From assembly GCA_017471765.1 (NCBI GenBank), contig JAFURT010000006.1, forward strand, positions 1 to 64,000: 64,000 nucleotides of DNA, read 5' to 3'. A model generated the notes under the pieces. The model saw only the letters and a program-made list of their open reading frames with translations, made no database searches and had not been told where the DNA came from. Within the stretch, counting starts at the first letter, position 1. Each line of letters starts with the position of its first letter. Made by a program: the position numbers and the translations under genes. This DNA comes from Clostridia bacterium (GTDB taxonomy: Bacteria > Bacillota > Clostridia > Oscillospirales > Acutalibacteraceae). This document shows, one piece after another, positions 49,723 to 58,993 of the stretch.

Positions 49723-50427
49723 TTAGTCAACCACCGTACCGATGGTGTCACCACGAATTGCACGCACGATGTTCTCCGGATCCTCCAGATTGAACACCAG
49801 CAGAGAAATGCCGTTGTCCCGGCAAAGGGTAGCCGCTGTCGAATCCATCACCTGTAACTGCTTATTCAGCACATCGGTATAGGTCAGGTGATCGAACTTC
49901 TTGGCATCCGGGTTCTTGTGGGGATCGCTGTCATAGACGCCGTCCACCATGCTGGCCTTAAAGATTACATCCGCTTCAATTTCGGCCGCACGCAGGGCCG
50001 CCGCTGTATCGGTGGAGAAGAAGGGGTTGCCGGTGCCACAACCGAAAATCACGATGCGCCCCTTTTCCAGATGGCGCACAGCCCGGTTGCGAATATAGGG
50101 CTCAGCAATCTCCTCCATAGCGATGGCGGTCTGCACACGCACCTCACAGCCCAACTGCTCCAGCGCATCCGCCAAGCCAAGGGCGTTGATGGTGGTAGCC
50201 AGCATACCCATGTGGTCTGCACGGGTACGGTCCATCTTACCGCTGGAACGGCCACGCCAGAAATTGCCGCCGCCAACCACGATGGCGATCTGCGTCCCCA
50301 GCTCCGCCGCCTGCTTCACATACTGGCAGATGTTAAGCACAGTATCAAAATCCAAACCGCTGTGGGCGGCACCGGCCATAGCCTCACCGCTGAGTTTGAG
50401 CAAAACACGTTTATACTTGGGTTGCAT
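49723..50427 (-). CDS. pyrH: UMP kinase
   Basis: 234 aa, amino-acid-kinase fold. [25 protein letters not shown] and [20 protein letters not shown] are the classic PyrH blocks. It phosphorylates UMP to UDP and is regulated by GTP and UTP in other bacteria. The start is taken at 50427; an in-frame ATG 12 bases earlier directly abuts GAAAGG. It has its own promoter (50478-50506) after the tsf terminator and continues into frr. Confidence 0.96.
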   Translation of the reverse strand: MQPKYKRVLLKLSGEAMAGAAHSGLDFDTVLNICQYVKQAAELGTQIAIVVGGGNFWRGRSSGKMDRTRADHMGMLATTINALGLADALEQLGCEVRVQTAIAMEEIAEPYIRNRAVRHLEKGRIVIFGCGTGNPFFSTDTAAALRAAEIEADVIFKASMVDGVYDSDPHKNPDAKKFDHLTYTDVLNKQLQVMDSTAATLCRDNGISLLVFNLEDPENIVRAIRGDTIGTVVD

Positions 50428-50477
50428 ACCTTGTCGCATCCTTTCTTTTGCCGACGGTGCGGCACATCATCCCATAT

Positions 50478-50506
50478 ATTATACTGGAAAAGGTTGTCTA
50501 TGTAAA
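50478..50506 (-). promoter_or_regulatory. Promoter of pyrH-frr and downstream genes
   Basis: Minus-strand TTTACA (50501-50506), 17-bp spacer and TATAAT (50478-50483). Confidence 0.75.
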
Positions 50507-50595
50507 GACATAACCGAAGAATTTTTGTAAATTTTCCGTGGACAAAACAAGATGCCGTTCATCCCCTTGCGCACAACGTACCACAAAAGCAAAAA

Positions 50596-50629
50596 AACAA
50601 CGGCGTGACCGTCGATCACACCGTTGTTT
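50596..50629 (-). terminator. Terminator after rpsB-tsf
   Basis: AAACAACGGCGTGA pairs with TCACACCGTTGTTT (one wobble), followed on the minus strand by TTTTTTTGC. Confidence 0.88.
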
Positions 50630-50642
50630 AACAAGGCATAAA

Positions 50643-51563
50643 TTATTTCACCATGGAAGCGACTTCGCTGGCGAAATCATCCTCACGCTTCTGGATGCCC
50701 TCACCCTTCTCGTAACGGACGAAGGAAACCAGCTTCATCTCGCCGCCGGCGGCCTTCGCCTGCTGCTCAACATACTGAGCCACGGTCAGGTTGCCGTCCT
50801 TAACGAAGGCCTGCTTAAGCAAACAGACCTCTTCGAAGTACTTGTTCATCTTACCGATGATCATCTTCTCCAGGATAGCATCAGGCTTGTTGGCGTTCTT
50901 GGGATCGTTCTTGATCAAAGCCAACTGCACTTCCTTCTCGTGCGCCACTACATCGGCAGGCACAGAAGCCTCGTCCAGATAAGCCGCATTCAGAGCAGCG
51001 ATCTGCATGGCCACGTCCTTACCGCACTCGATGAGAGCCTCGCTGCCGGAAGCGGCGGCGTCAGCCTCGAACTTGACCAGCACGCCGATACGGCCACCGC
51101 CGTGGACATACGCCACGCAGTCGCCCTCGTAGCGGACAAAACGGCGCACAGACAAGTTCTCACCGATAACCATCACCTTGTCACGCAGGATGTCAGCCAT
51201 GGTCTGGCCATTCACAGCAGCGGCCATCAGGGCATCCACATCAGCGGGGTTCTGGTCGATGATGACCTGAGCAACCTCTTTCACGAACTCAATGAACTTG
51301 TCGCTCTTAGCGGCAAAGTCGGTCTCAGAGTTGACCTCGACCACCACGCCGACCTTCTTATCGTAGTCAACGGCGGCATAAGCCATACCCTCAGCAGCCA
51401 CACGAGTGGCCTTCTTAGCCTGCTTGGCCAGGCCCTTTTCGCGCAGGTAGTCCAGCGCCTTGTCCATATCGCCGTCAGACTCCTGCAGAGCCTTCTTGCA
51501 ATCCATCATGCCGACGCCGGTCTTCTCGCGCAGCGCCATAACATCTTTACTAGTGAAAGCCAT
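50643..51563 (-). CDS. tsf: Elongation factor Ts
   Basis: 306 aa. The N-terminal UBA-like domain opens MAFTSKDVMALREKTGVGMMDCKKAL. The conserved VEVNSETDFAAK and the later HGGGRIGVLV follow. It exchanges GDP for GTP on EF-Tu. It is the second gene of rpsB-tsf, 42 bases after rpsB. Codon choice is strongly biased, as expected for an abundant protein. Confidence 0.97.
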   Translation of the reverse strand: MAFTSKDVMALREKTGVGMMDCKKALQESDGDMDKALDYLREKGLAKQAKKATRVAAEGMAYAAVDYDKKVGVVVEVNSETDFAAKSDKFIEFVKEVAQVIIDQNPADVDALMAAAVNGQTMADILRDKVMVIGENLSVRRFVRYEGDCVAYVHGGGRIGVLVKFEADAAASGSEALIECGKDVAMQIAALNAAYLDEASVPADVVAHEKEVQLALIKNDPKNANKPDAILEKMIIGKMNKYFEEVCLLKQAFVKDGNLTVAQYVEQQAKAAGGEMKLVSFVRYEKGEGIQKREDDFASEVASMVK

Positions 51564-51605
51564 AGTTATTTCCTCCTGTCGTTTTCTCGTTGTGTGCGAA
51601 GCGGC

Positions 51606-52352
51606 TTATTCAGCAGCCTCGACAGCCTCAGCGCTCGCCTCAGCCTCAGCAGCCTCAGCGGCGTTCTGCTCGCCCTGGCGGCCCTCGATAATGGCGTCGG
51701 CCATGCAACCGGCAATCAGCTTAACAGCACGGATAGCATCGTCGTTGCCGGGAATGACATAATCCACATCGTCGGGATCGCAGTTGGTATCAACAATAGC
51801 CACCACCGGGATACCCAGCTTCTTAGCCTCGGCCACAGCGATCTTCTCCTTGCGGGGGTCAACGATGAACAGCGCACCGGGCAGACCCTTCATATCCTTG
51901 ATACCGCCCAGGAACTTCTCCAGCTTCTCAATCTCGAGATTCAGCTTGGCGACCTCTTTCTTGGTCAGCAGATCGAAGGTACCGTCAGCCTCCATCGCCT
52001 TGAGCTGGCTCAAACGAGCGATACGGCCACGGATGGTGCGGAAGTTGGTGAGCATACCACCCAGCCAACGAGCGTTCACAAAGTGAGCGCCGGCGCGGAT
52101 GGCCTCTTCACGAATAGAATCCTGTGCCTGCTTCTTGGTGCCAACAAACAGCACCTCTTTGCCCTCGGCAGACAGCTCACGGATGAACATGTAAGCCTCC
52201 TCCAGCTTGCGGACAGTCTTCTGCAGGTCAATGATATAAATACCATTGCGCTCGGTGAAGATGTAGGGGGCCATCTTGGGGTTCCAGCGGCGGGTCTGGT
52301 GACCGAAATGGACACCGGCTTCCAGCAGCTGCTTCATGGAAATAACGGACAT
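51606..52352 (-). CDS. rpsB: Ribosomal protein uS2
   Basis: 248 aa. [20 protein letters not shown] at the N-terminus, [11 protein letters not shown], and [20 protein letters not shown] identify uS2. The C-terminus has an Ala/Glu-rich tail of about 20 residues ([13 protein letters not shown]), often seen in this family in Clostridia. The ATG at 52352 has AAGGAGG upstream; a longer 12-residue reading lies over that site and is rejected. A leader of about 100 bases with short stems lies between the promoter and this start, where autoregulation could act. Confidence 0.97.
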   Translation of the reverse strand: MSVISMKQLLEAGVHFGHQTRRWNPKMAPYIFTERNGIYIIDLQKTVRKLEEAYMFIRELSAEGKEVLFVGTKKQAQDSIREEAIRAGAHFVNARWLGGMLTNFRTIRGRIARLSQLKAMEADGTFDLLTKKEVAKLNLEIEKLEKFLGGIKDMKGLPGALFIVDPRKEKIAVAEAKKLGIPVVAIVDTNCDPDDVDYVIPGNDDAIRAVKLIAGCMADAIIEGRQGEQNAAEAAEAEASAEAVEAAE

Positions 52353-52463
52353 AACTGAATTCCTCCTTGGTTTTTCTTCCGTAGGCACAAACAGCCACCG
52401 TCCGGTACATCCGGATGCGGCACCGACTGTCAGTGTTTTATCCCACGTGCATTATGCCGGAGT

Positions 52464-52492
52464 ATTATAACACAAGCAAGAATAAAATGCAA
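52464..52492 (-). promoter_or_regulatory. Promoter of rpsB-tsf
   Basis: Minus-strand TTGCAT (52487-52492), 17-bp spacer and TATAAT (52464-52469), giving a leader of roughly 100 bases before rpsB. Confidence 0.82.
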
Positions 52493-52520
52493 GTGTTTTT
52501 TTGCTGTTTTTTCAAATAAT

Positions 52521-52820
52521 TTAGCGAAACAGTCCGCCGAGAATCTGTGGGCCCTTACGGCCGTGCCGACACTGCTCTGAAGCACAGGCAAAATTTACTA
52601 AAATTGTTTCTTCCCCCACCACCTCGATGTCCTTCCAGTTAATCACAATATCCTGGTCATGGCCAAAAAGACCAAACAGCTTACTCCGCCCACAGATGAC
52701 CAACGCTACAATCTGTGCCGTGCAGGTATCCACCTCGATATCGTCCACAAACCCCAGGCGGGTGCCATCGCAGATGTTGATGACCTCTTTCTCATGCATG
52801 TCCGTAATACGTGCAATCAT
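52521..52820 (-). CDS. YlmC/YmxH-family PRC-barrel sporulation protein
   Basis: 99 aa. MIARITDMHEKEVINICDGT then RLGFVDDIEVD and a PRC-barrel core (AQIVALVICGRSKLFGLFG, INWKDIEVVGEETILV) match the YlmC/YmxH family. These genes are induced during sporulation in Bacillus; their molecular role is unknown. The C-terminus carries a Cys-His patch (CASEQCRHGRKG). The ATG at 52820 has GGGAG eight bases upstream. Confidence 0.88.
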   Translation of the reverse strand: MIARITDMHEKEVINICDGTRLGFVDDIEVDTCTAQIVALVICGRSKLFGLFGHDQDIVINWKDIEVVGEETILVNFACASEQCRHGRKGPQILGGLFR

Positions 52821-52873
52821 CACTACACTCCCCTTTCAGTGTACTGTATGACCGCGAACGGCAAAATAGAACT

Positions 52874-53194
52874 TTATCGGTTGTCCACATCCGTGTGCCA
52901 AATATATTTTTCCAAATCCACTACGCCCTCCGGGGTAAATCCTACCCCCTCCGCCTCCAGCAGAAAGCGCTGCATATCCTCACCCCCAAAGGCAAAGGCC
53001 GACGCTGTCCTCCCCTGCCGGTTGACCACTCGATGACAGGGAATGGTATCCGGGTCGGGGTTTTGGTGGAGGGCATACCCTACCACCCGGGCCCAGCGAG
53101 GATTGCCTGCCAGCATCGCCACCTGGCCGTAGGTGGCCACCCGTCCCGGTGGAATCTGCCGCACAATAGCGTAAATACGCTCAAAAACAGTCAA
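52874..53194 (-). CDS. MGMT-family DNA alkyltransferase (short, single-domain)
   Basis: 106 aa, a single Ogt/MGMT C-terminal-type domain. The helix-turn-helix wraps around QIPPGRVATYGQVAMLAG. The active motif PCHRVV keeps the methyl-accepting Cys, so it could repair O6-alkylguanine, unlike ATL proteins, in which this Cys is replaced. The usual N-terminal domain of full-length Ogt is missing. Short forms like this are common in Clostridia. It ends 54 bases before the YlmC-like gene on the same strand. Confidence 0.9.
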   Translation of the reverse strand: MTVFERIYAIVRQIPPGRVATYGQVAMLAGNPRWARVVGYALHQNPDPDTIPCHRVVNRQGRTASAFAFGGEDMQRFLLEAEGVGFTPEGVVDLEKYIWHTDVDNR

Positions 53195-53266
53195 ATTTTC
53201 TCCCTCCTTATACCATCATAAGATGGTCATGTGCATTATGGGAAGAATTATTCATCCCGGACAGAG

Positions 53267-53303
53267 AAAAAGAGCAGCAGGCCAATCAGCCTACTGCTCT
53301 TTT
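53267..53303 (-). terminator. Terminator after the CD1247-like gene
   Basis: AAAAGAGCAGTAGGC and GCCTGCTGCTCTTTTT pair with one mismatch, a few bases past the stop on the minus strand. Confidence 0.82.
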
Positions 53304-53310
53304 GGGTTAC

Positions 53311-53733
53311 TTATTCCTCGGGGGCCGCCTCGTCATCGTCGAAGTCGAACTCCAGATGCTCACCGCAGGCCGGGCAGGCAACGCCGCCATCCAGCAGGGT
53401 ATCCTCATCTACCTCGAAATCCTCGCCACAGCTGGGGCAGGTGACATCGTAATACTCCACATCACCACAATCGCAACAGCCGCAATCGCCGTAGCCTTCA
53501 CCCTCGTCCCACTCCTCGTAGAAATCCATCTCGAGAGCGTTCAGGTCCTCATCCACAGCGTCTACCTGCTCGGTGAGCTCGGCGGTATAATCCTGCAGAT
53601 CCGCCATATCCTTGGCCAGATCATCCAGAATCTCGGCAATCAGAGCAAACAGCTTGCCGTTGTCGGAGTCGGCATCGATCTTCATGCCCTCCATGAGACC
53701 CTTCATGTAGGCCACTTTCTCAGTTGTTGTCAT
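53311..53733 (-). CDS. CD1247-N-terminal-like protein with zinc-ribbon end
   Basis: 140 aa, highly acidic. The N-terminal ~75 residues (TEKVAYMKGLMEGMKIDADS, AEILDDLAKDMADLQDYTAEL, VDAVDEDLNALEMDFY) match the small conserved family named after Clostridioides CD1247. They form a predicted coiled coil. Then come CGCCDCG and a C-terminal zinc ribbon (CPSCGEDF...CPACGEHL). Function is unknown; such proteins look like cytosolic structural or adaptor proteins. GGAGGG lies nine bases before the ATG at 53733. Confidence 0.82.
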   Translation of the reverse strand: MTTTEKVAYMKGLMEGMKIDADSDNGKLFALIAEILDDLAKDMADLQDYTAELTEQVDAVDEDLNALEMDFYEEWDEGEGYGDCGCCDCGDVEYYDVTCPSCGEDFEVDEDTLLDGGVACPACGEHLEFDFDDDEAAPEE

Positions 53734-53788
53734 CACAAAACCCTCCTTGTGAGCTAATCAGTGTATAGCGTATGCGAAACGCCAACAA

Positions 53789-54346
53789 TTATGCACGGTC
53801 CATGTACTCGCCGGTACGGGTATCCACACGGATGACCTCGCCCTCTTCGATGAACAGGGGCACACGCACCTCAGCACCGGTCTCCAGAGTAGCGGGCTTG
53901 GTGGTGTTGGTAGCGGTATTGCCCTTGAAACCGGGGTCGGTCTGGGTCACGGTCAGCTCCACAAAGTTGGGGGGCTCAACACCGAACACCTTGCCCTTGT
54001 AGGACATGATGCGGCAGACCATGTTCTCCTTAACGAACTTGAAGTTGTCCGGCAGATCGCTGGCATTGATGGGCATCAGCTCATAGCTCTCGGGATCCAT
54101 GAAGTAGTACAGATCGCCGTCGCTGTAGGAATACTCCATCTCCTTGCGCTCGATATACGCAGTGGGATATTTATCCGTGGGGTTGAAAGTCTTTTCCACC
54201 ACGGTACCGGCAATCACATTACGGATCTTGGTGCGTACAAAGGCAGCACCCTTACCGGGCTTAACATGCTGGAACTCAATAATCTGATAGACGCTACCGT
54301 CCATCTCAAAGGTTACGCCATTACGAAAATCGCCTGCAGATACCAT
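53789..54346 (-). CDS. efp: Elongation factor P
   Basis: 185 aa, three beta-barrel domains: KOW-like N-terminus with [16 protein letters not shown] (its Lys at ~32 is modified in many bacteria), central OB domain and C-terminal OB domain with GLPVKV-like ending replaced by [14 protein letters not shown]. It relieves ribosome stalling at proline runs. GGAGG lies before the ATG at 54346, and its own promoter is at 54379-54407. Confidence 0.97.
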   Translation of the reverse strand: MVSAGDFRNGVTFEMDGSVYQIIEFQHVKPGKGAAFVRTKIRNVIAGTVVEKTFNPTDKYPTAYIERKEMEYSYSDGDLYYFMDPESYELMPINASDLPDNFKFVKENMVCRIMSYKGKVFGVEPPNFVELTVTQTDPGFKGNTATNTTKPATLETGAEVRVPLFIEEGEVIRVDTRTGEYMDRA

Positions 54347-54378
54347 AACTAAATTCCTCCATTTTTATACTACACCCT

Positions 54379-54407
54379 ATTGTACCCTATTTGGGTGCAG
54401 ATTTCAA
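54379..54407 (-). promoter_or_regulatory. Promoter of efp
   Basis: Minus-strand TTGAAA (54402-54407), 17-bp spacer and TACAAT (54379-54384). Confidence 0.6.
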
Positions 54408-54455
54408 GCACTATTTTTCGGTTTTTTTATTTTTTCGGGAATTTTTTCCCATTTT

Positions 54456-55316
54456 TCAACCTTTTGCCGCCAGATACAGCCGTTGCATCGCCGCCGAATC
54501 CGCCGTTTGGGTGCCGGCGGACTCACAAATAACGGTAGGACACAGGTTTCGGCGAGCCAAAAGTTCCATCAGCGGCGCCGGGTCGGGGCCATACACCGTA
54601 TCCTCAAAAGTAAGGTGCTTCTTCTCTCCGCCAGATGTATATTCAATCTTCGAGAAGTGGATATGGAAGGAGCGTTGCCGTTCCTCCCCCAGTGCATCTC
54701 CGATGGCATCCACCACAGCGGAAAAGGCCTCCTGGCTGTTGGTGGCTCCCCCGGTGCGGCTGTTCAGATGACCGAAATCTACGCAAGGCAGGAAGCGCTC
54801 CTCTGCCCGGCAGAAGGTCAGCACCTCCTCCAGTGTGCCCAGCTGATTGATCTTCCCCATCACCTCGGGGCAAATACGAACATCGGATAAGCCCTCCTCG
54901 TCCAGTGCACGCTGGGCTTTCAGCAAGGTTTCGGTAGCCAGCGCCGTAGCCTCCTCCCGACTGCGGCCGCCGAGGCCGCCGGGATGCACCACGATGCGAT
55001 CACCGCCCATAGCAGACACCGATCGGGCACTGTCCAGGATATAACGGATGCTATTCTCTCGTTTTTCTTCCTCCGCAGAGGCCAAGGAAATAAAATATGG
55101 GGCGTGAAGGGACAGGGCAATCCCATTTTCCTGAGCCGCCTGCCGCATAGCGGCGGCGGATTCCGGCGACATGCGCACACCACGGCCACACTGGTATTCG
55201 TAGGCGGTCAGGCCACGCTCACGGAGCCACGGAAAAATCTGCAGGGTGGATTTATACCCGGCGGCGTGAAACTCCTCGCAATTACCGGCCGGGCCGAATA
55301 CAGCTTCATTTCGCAT
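54456..55316 (-). CDS. Endonuclease IV-like TIM-barrel protein
   Basis: 286 aa, AP endonuclease family 2 fold. Metal-ligand blocks of endonuclease IV are visible: SLHAPYFISLAS, RIVVHPGGLGG, ICPEVMGK, CVDFGHLNSR and FHIHFSKIEY with His ligands, and a late VICES. Endonuclease IV cleaves DNA at abasic sites using three zinc ions; sequence differences from classical Nfo suggest a divergent member. Its ATG overlaps the end of the YqeG gene by 11 bases, so the two form a coupled pair with no obvious functional link. Confidence 0.83.
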   Translation of the reverse strand: MRNEAVFGPAGNCEEFHAAGYKSTLQIFPWLRERGLTAYEYQCGRGVRMSPESAAAMRQAAQENGIALSLHAPYFISLASAEEEKRENSIRYILDSARSVSAMGGDRIVVHPGGLGGRSREEATALATETLLKAQRALDEEGLSDVRICPEVMGKINQLGTLEEVLTFCRAEERFLPCVDFGHLNSRTGGATNSQEAFSAVVDAIGDALGEERQRSFHIHFSKIEYTSGGEKKHLTFEDTVYGPDPAPLMELLARRNLCPTVICESAGTQTADSAAMQRLYLAAKG

Positions 55317-55827
55317 AGTCAGACTCCCTCCTTCTCTTTTGGTGACAGGTATTCAGCAACCACCGTTCCACACGGCGTTTGAACACGATAAAGGGCGGCT
55401 CGCCGTCGGTGGAGATAGGCTCCAGCAGAATGCTGGACATTCCTGCCAGATTCGCCCCCAGAATGTCGGTGAAGATCTGGTCGCCGATGGCCACGCAAGC
55501 GGATGAGGTGTTCCCCATCTGTGTCGCCGCTGCCCGAAAACCGGTAGGCATCGGCTTGTGGGACAGGGCGTGAAACGGCAGACCAATCTTCTTCGCAAAA
55601 GGGGCCACTCGCTCCGGCTTGTTGTTGGACACGATTACCAAACCGAAGCCGGCTACGCTCATTTCTTCCAGCCACGCTTTCACCGCCGGGTCAAGCTCCG
55701 GTGCGTCGTGGACGGTGAGGGTATTATCCACATCCAGCAGGATACAGGCCGCCCCCAGACGACGGATATCCTCCACCGTCACATCGGTGATCCGACGGCG
55801 GTAGAGGGTAGGATATAACAACGCCAT
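55306..55827 (-). CDS. YqeG-family HAD (IIIA) phosphatase
   Basis: 173 aa. The HAD nucleophile motif LDVDNTLTVHDAP is at residues ~32-45. VSNNKPERV and a late GDQIFTDILGANLAG, the third and fourth motifs, complete it. The YqeG family is common in Firmicutes and possibly acts on phosphatidylglycerol phosphate, as related enzymes do in chloroplasts and cyanobacteria; the substrate here is not proven. The ATG at 55827 has GGAGG upstream; a longer frame overlaps the rpsU terminator. Confidence 0.86.
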   Translation of the reverse strand: MALLYPTLYRRRITDVTVEDIRRLGAACILLDVDNTLTVHDAPELDPAVKAWLEEMSVAGFGLVIVSNNKPERVAPFAKKIGLPFHALSHKPMPTGFRAAATQMGNTSSACVAIGDQIFTDILGANLAGMSSILLEPISTDGEPPFIVFKRRVERWLLNTCHQKRRRESDYAK

Positions 55828-55844
55828 AGCGTTACCTCCAAACA

Positions 55845-55874
55845 AAAAGCGGACAGTCATCCTGCCCGCTTTTT
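55845..55874 (-). terminator. Terminator after rpsU
   Basis: AAAAGCGGGCAGG and CCTGTCCGCTTTTT-type arms pair with one mismatch around a four-base loop, a few bases after the rpsU stop. Confidence 0.75.
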
Positions 55875-55880
55875 CTACGC

Positions 55881-56057
55881 TTATTTGAATTTTCTCTTGC
55901 GCGCAGCTTCCGACTTCTTCTTACGCTTTACGGAAGGTTTCTCGTAGTGCTCTCTCTTGCGCACCTCGGCCAGAGTACCGGCACGGGCACAGGACTTCTT
56001 CCATCTGCGCAGAGCACTATCCAGAGATTCATTCTCTTTTACACGAACTTCAGACAT
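55881..56057 (-). CDS. rpsU: Ribosomal protein bS21
   Basis: 58 aa, very basic. It reads [20 protein letters not shown] and continues [20 protein letters not shown], with a Lys/Arg-rich end, the standard bS21. It sits near the anti-Shine-Dalgarno region of the 30S subunit and helps start translation. GGGAGGG lies about eight bases before the ATG at 56057. It is a monocistronic transcript from 56115-56143 with a terminator downstream. Confidence 0.96.
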   Translation of the reverse strand: MSEVRVKENESLDSALRRWKKSCARAGTLAEVRKREHYEKPSVKRKKKSEAARKRKFK

Positions 56058-56114
56058 ACTTTATTTCCCTCCCTCCGCCATATAGCAGGGGTAATTTGCA
56101 ACAATGCACGGATT

Positions 56115-56143
56115 ATTATAACGGAAAAATCAATAACAGTCAA
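56115..56143 (-). promoter_or_regulatory. Promoter of rpsU
   Basis: Minus-strand TTGACT (56138-56143), 17-bp spacer and TATAAT (56115-56120), leaving a ~50-base leader. Confidence 0.82.
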
Positions 56144-56186
56144 GAGGTATTTGCAATTTTCTTAAAAATTATTTTATATTTCCTGA

Positions 56187-58613
56187 TTACTGGGGCTTGA
56201 TAACCAAATTGACAAGCTTACCGGGGACGTACAGTTCCTTAATAATCTGCATACCGGCCAGCAGTTCTGCCACCTTTTCGTCCGCCTTAGCGGTAGCCAG
56301 AGCATCCGCCTGAGAAATATCAGCGGCCACCTGCACACGACTACGCACCTTACCGTTGACCTGGATGGCAATCTCCACTGTCTGCTCTACGCAGGCCGCC
56401 TCGTCATAGACAGGCCACGCCTCGTAGGCGATGGTGTCATCGTGTCCCAGCAACTGCCACAACTCCTCGCCCACATGAGGGGTGATGCAGGAGATCATCT
56501 TGATGAAGCCCTCGGCATACGCACGGGGGCAGGAGCCCACCTTGTACACCTCGTTGACAAACACCATCATCTGGGCAATAGCGGTATTGAAGCCCAACAC
56601 CTCAAAGTCGTTCGTGACCTTTTTCACCGTCTGGTGGTAGATCTTGGTCAGCTGGCCATCATCCGTTTCCGTGATATTAGCCGGCTCAGAGAAGAAGTTC
56701 CACACACGGTTGATAAACTTACGGGCGCCGGCCACAGCGGCGGTGGACCAGGGCTTAGATACCTCCAGCGGGCCCATGAACATCTCGTACAGACGCAGAG
56801 TATCCGCACCGTAATCCCGGACAATGTCACTGGGATTGACCACGAATTCGGGGAAGCGCTTACCCATCTTGATGCCGTTCTCACCCAGAATCATGCCCTG
56901 GTGTACCAACTTCTTAAAGGGCTCCTTCACCGGAGACAGCCCCTGGTCATACAGGAAGCGGTTCCAGATACGGGCATACATCAGGTGACCCACCGCATGC
57001 TCCGGGCCGCCCACATACAGGTCGACCGGCATCCAGTGCTTGAGCAGTTCAGGGTCGCAGAAGGTCTCGTTATTACGGGGGTCAATATAGCGCATATAGT
57101 ACCAGGAAGAACCCGCAGAACCGGGCATGGTGGAGGTTTCACGCAGACCCTTGAGGCCATCCTTGTCGTAGTGCTTCCACTCCTCGGCATTCTCCAGCGG
57201 CGCCTGGCCACCACGGCCTTTATAATCCTCCAGCACCGGCAGTACAACCGGCAGCTCCGCATCCGGCAGGAACACCGTCTGGCCGTCATCCGTGTACACG
57301 CAGGGAACCGGCTCGCCCCAATAGCGCTGGCGGGCAAAGATCCACTCACGGAAATGGTAATTATTCTTGCGGCGGGCAACTCCCTGTGCTTCCAGCTTGC
57401 AGGTGATGGCCTCCTTGGCCTCCTCCACCGTCAAACCGGTAAATTCCTCGGAATTGATAAGGGTGCACCCCTTGCCCAAATAGTCCTGCTTCTCAAAGGC
57501 GCACTCGGACACGTCCCGGCCCTCGATGACCTGGATCATGGGAATGTTGTGAGCAATAGCGTACTCGAAGTCACGCTGATCGTGGCTGGGCACCGCCATA
57601 ACCGCACCAGTGCCATAGTTGGCCAGCACGAAATCGCCGATGAACACCGGCACTTCCTTGCCATTGACCGGGTTGATGGCATATACGCCCTTCAGAGGGC
57701 AACCGGTCTTACCCTTATTGAGATCGGTGCGGTCCATGTCGGACTTTTTCACGGTTTCATCTATGTAGGCCTGCACCTCGTCACGGTTCTCTACCCGATC
57801 CAGCAGGCTGGCTGTAATCTTGCCATCGGGAGCCAGCACCATGAAGGTGATGCCGTAGATGGTCTCAATGCAGGTGGTGTAGATGGAGAACTCGCCACCG
57901 CCCACCAGCTGGAAATCTACCTCCACACCGGTGGACTTACCGATCCAGTTGCGCTGGATTTCTTTGGTGGAGTCCGGCCAATCGATCTCCTCCAGCCCTT
58001 CCAGCAATTTCTCTGCAAAGGCAGGCTGGTCGATAACCCACTGCATCATGTTCTTCTTCACAACGGGATAGCCGCCACGCTCGGACTTGCCGTCAATGAC
58101 CTCGTCATTGGACAGCACGGTGCCCAGCTCCTCGCACCAGTTGACAGGCATCTCGATGCGCTTGGCATAGCCGGCCTCCCACAGTTTCTTGAAGATCCAC
58201 TGGGTCCACTTATAGAACTCCGGGTCGGAGGTAGCGGTCATCTTGGACCAGTCATAGTCGAAGCCCAACTCCTTGAGCTGCTTCGAGAAGGTCTTGATGT
58301 TCTCCTCGGTGAAGCCGTTGGGGTGGTTACCGGTGGACACAGCGTACTGCTCCGCCGGCAGACCGAAGGAATCGTATCCCATGGGGTGCAGAACATTGAA
58401 GCCCTGCATCCGCTTCATTCGAGACATAATATCGGTAGCCGTATACCCTTCCGGATGGCCGGCGTGCAGGCCGACACCGGACGGATACGGGAACATATCC
58501 AGCACATAGTACTTGGGCTTGGAGAAATCCCACACATCCGTGTGAAAGGTCTGGTTTTCTTCCCAATATTTCTGCCATTTTGCTTCAATTTCTTCCGGGT
58601 TATAGCGTATCAT
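56187..58613 (-). CDS. leuS: Leucyl-tRNA synthetase
   Basis: 808 aa. The class I HIGH motif reads HAGH at residues 50-53 (PYPSGVGLHAGHPEGYTATD region). The editing domain includes TGAVMAVPSHDQRDFEYA. The KMSKS loop reads KMGKR at about residue 580, an unusual form. The anticodon and C-terminal domains follow (EMFMGPLEVSKPW, VQVNGKVRSRVQV). It charges tRNA-Leu, including the TAG one in this window, and edits norvaline and isoleucine errors. The ATG at 58613 has GAGGAG eight bases upstream. It is the last gene of the yhbY-nadD/yqeK-LCP-rsfS-leuS operon, two bases after rsfS. Confidence 0.96.
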   Translation of the reverse strand: MIRYNPEEIEAKWQKYWEENQTFHTDVWDFSKPKYYVLDMFPYPSGVGLHAGHPEGYTATDIMSRMKRMQGFNVLHPMGYDSFGLPAEQYAVSTGNHPNGFTEENIKTFSKQLKELGFDYDWSKMTATSDPEFYKWTQWIFKKLWEAGYAKRIEMPVNWCEELGTVLSNDEVIDGKSERGGYPVVKKNMMQWVIDQPAFAEKLLEGLEEIDWPDSTKEIQRNWIGKSTGVEVDFQLVGGGEFSIYTTCIETIYGITFMVLAPDGKITASLLDRVENRDEVQAYIDETVKKSDMDRTDLNKGKTGCPLKGVYAINPVNGKEVPVFIGDFVLANYGTGAVMAVPSHDQRDFEYAIAHNIPMIQVIEGRDVSECAFEKQDYLGKGCTLINSEEFTGLTVEEAKEAITCKLEAQGVARRKNNYHFREWIFARQRYWGEPVPCVYTDDGQTVFLPDAELPVVLPVLEDYKGRGGQAPLENAEEWKHYDKDGLKGLRETSTMPGSAGSSWYYMRYIDPRNNETFCDPELLKHWMPVDLYVGGPEHAVGHLMYARIWNRFLYDQGLSPVKEPFKKLVHQGMILGENGIKMGKRFPEFVVNPSDIVRDYGADTLRLYEMFMGPLEVSKPWSTAAVAGARKFINRVWNFFSEPANITETDDGQLTKIYHQTVKKVTNDFEVLGFNTAIAQMMVFVNEVYKVGSCPRAYAEGFIKMISCITPHVGEELWQLLGHDDTIAYEAWPVYDEAACVEQTVEIAIQVNGKVRSRVQVAADISQADALATAKADEKVAELLAGMQIIKELYVPGKLVNLVIKPQ

Positions 58614-58615
58614 AG

Positions 58616-58993
58616 TCAATTCTCCTCACCGTTTGTTTCCTGTATGAGATAAGCATCAATATTTACAGCGGTTGCGTCAACCCACAACCGTTCCAAATCA
58701 TAAAACTCCCGCACCTCACGGCGGAACAGATGCACCAGCATATCGCCGTAGTCCAGGGTAATCCAATCGCCGGTCTGATAGCCCTCCATCCGCTTGGGGT
58801 GGAAGCCCTGCCGGCCTAGCTCCTCCTCCAGGTAGTCGGACAGACTGCGCACCTGGTTGGCACTGCCGCCGCTGGCCAGCACAAAATGGTCGGCGATGGA
58901 GGTGATACCGGCTACATCCAGCACCCGGATGTTCACCGCCTTGTGTGAATCCAGTGATCGTACGGCATACGGCCACATTGCTTGCTCTGTCAT
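58616..58993 (-). CDS. rsfS: Ribosomal silencing factor RsfS
   Basis: 125 aa. IRVLDVAGITSIADHFVLASGGSANQV and RMEGYQTGDWITLDYGDMLVH are the conserved blocks. The protein binds uL14 and blocks subunit joining during starvation. Its ATG overlaps the LCP stop (ATGA). Confidence 0.93.
   Translation of the reverse strand: MTEQAMWPYAVRSLDSHKAVNIRVLDVAGITSIADHFVLASGGSANQVRSLSDYLEEELGRQGFHPKRMEGYQTGDWITLDYGDMLVHLFRREVREFYDLERLWVDATAVNIDAYLIQETNGEEN

Noticed and set aside
50538-52358. A 606-codon plus-strand open frame over tsf and rpsB
   Set aside because: It spans two certain genes, their gap and a terminator on the opposite strand; repetitive Leu/His content is typical of a reverse shadow.
52353-52460. 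A known ribosomal-protein leader or riboswitch before rpsB
   Set aside because: Short stems can be drawn, but I could not match them to any specific leader family, so no RNA element is called.
56442-58652. A 736-codon plus-strand open frame opposite leuS
   Set aside because: Long antisense frame produced by codon bias of leuS; the conserved LeuRS motifs lie on the minus strand.
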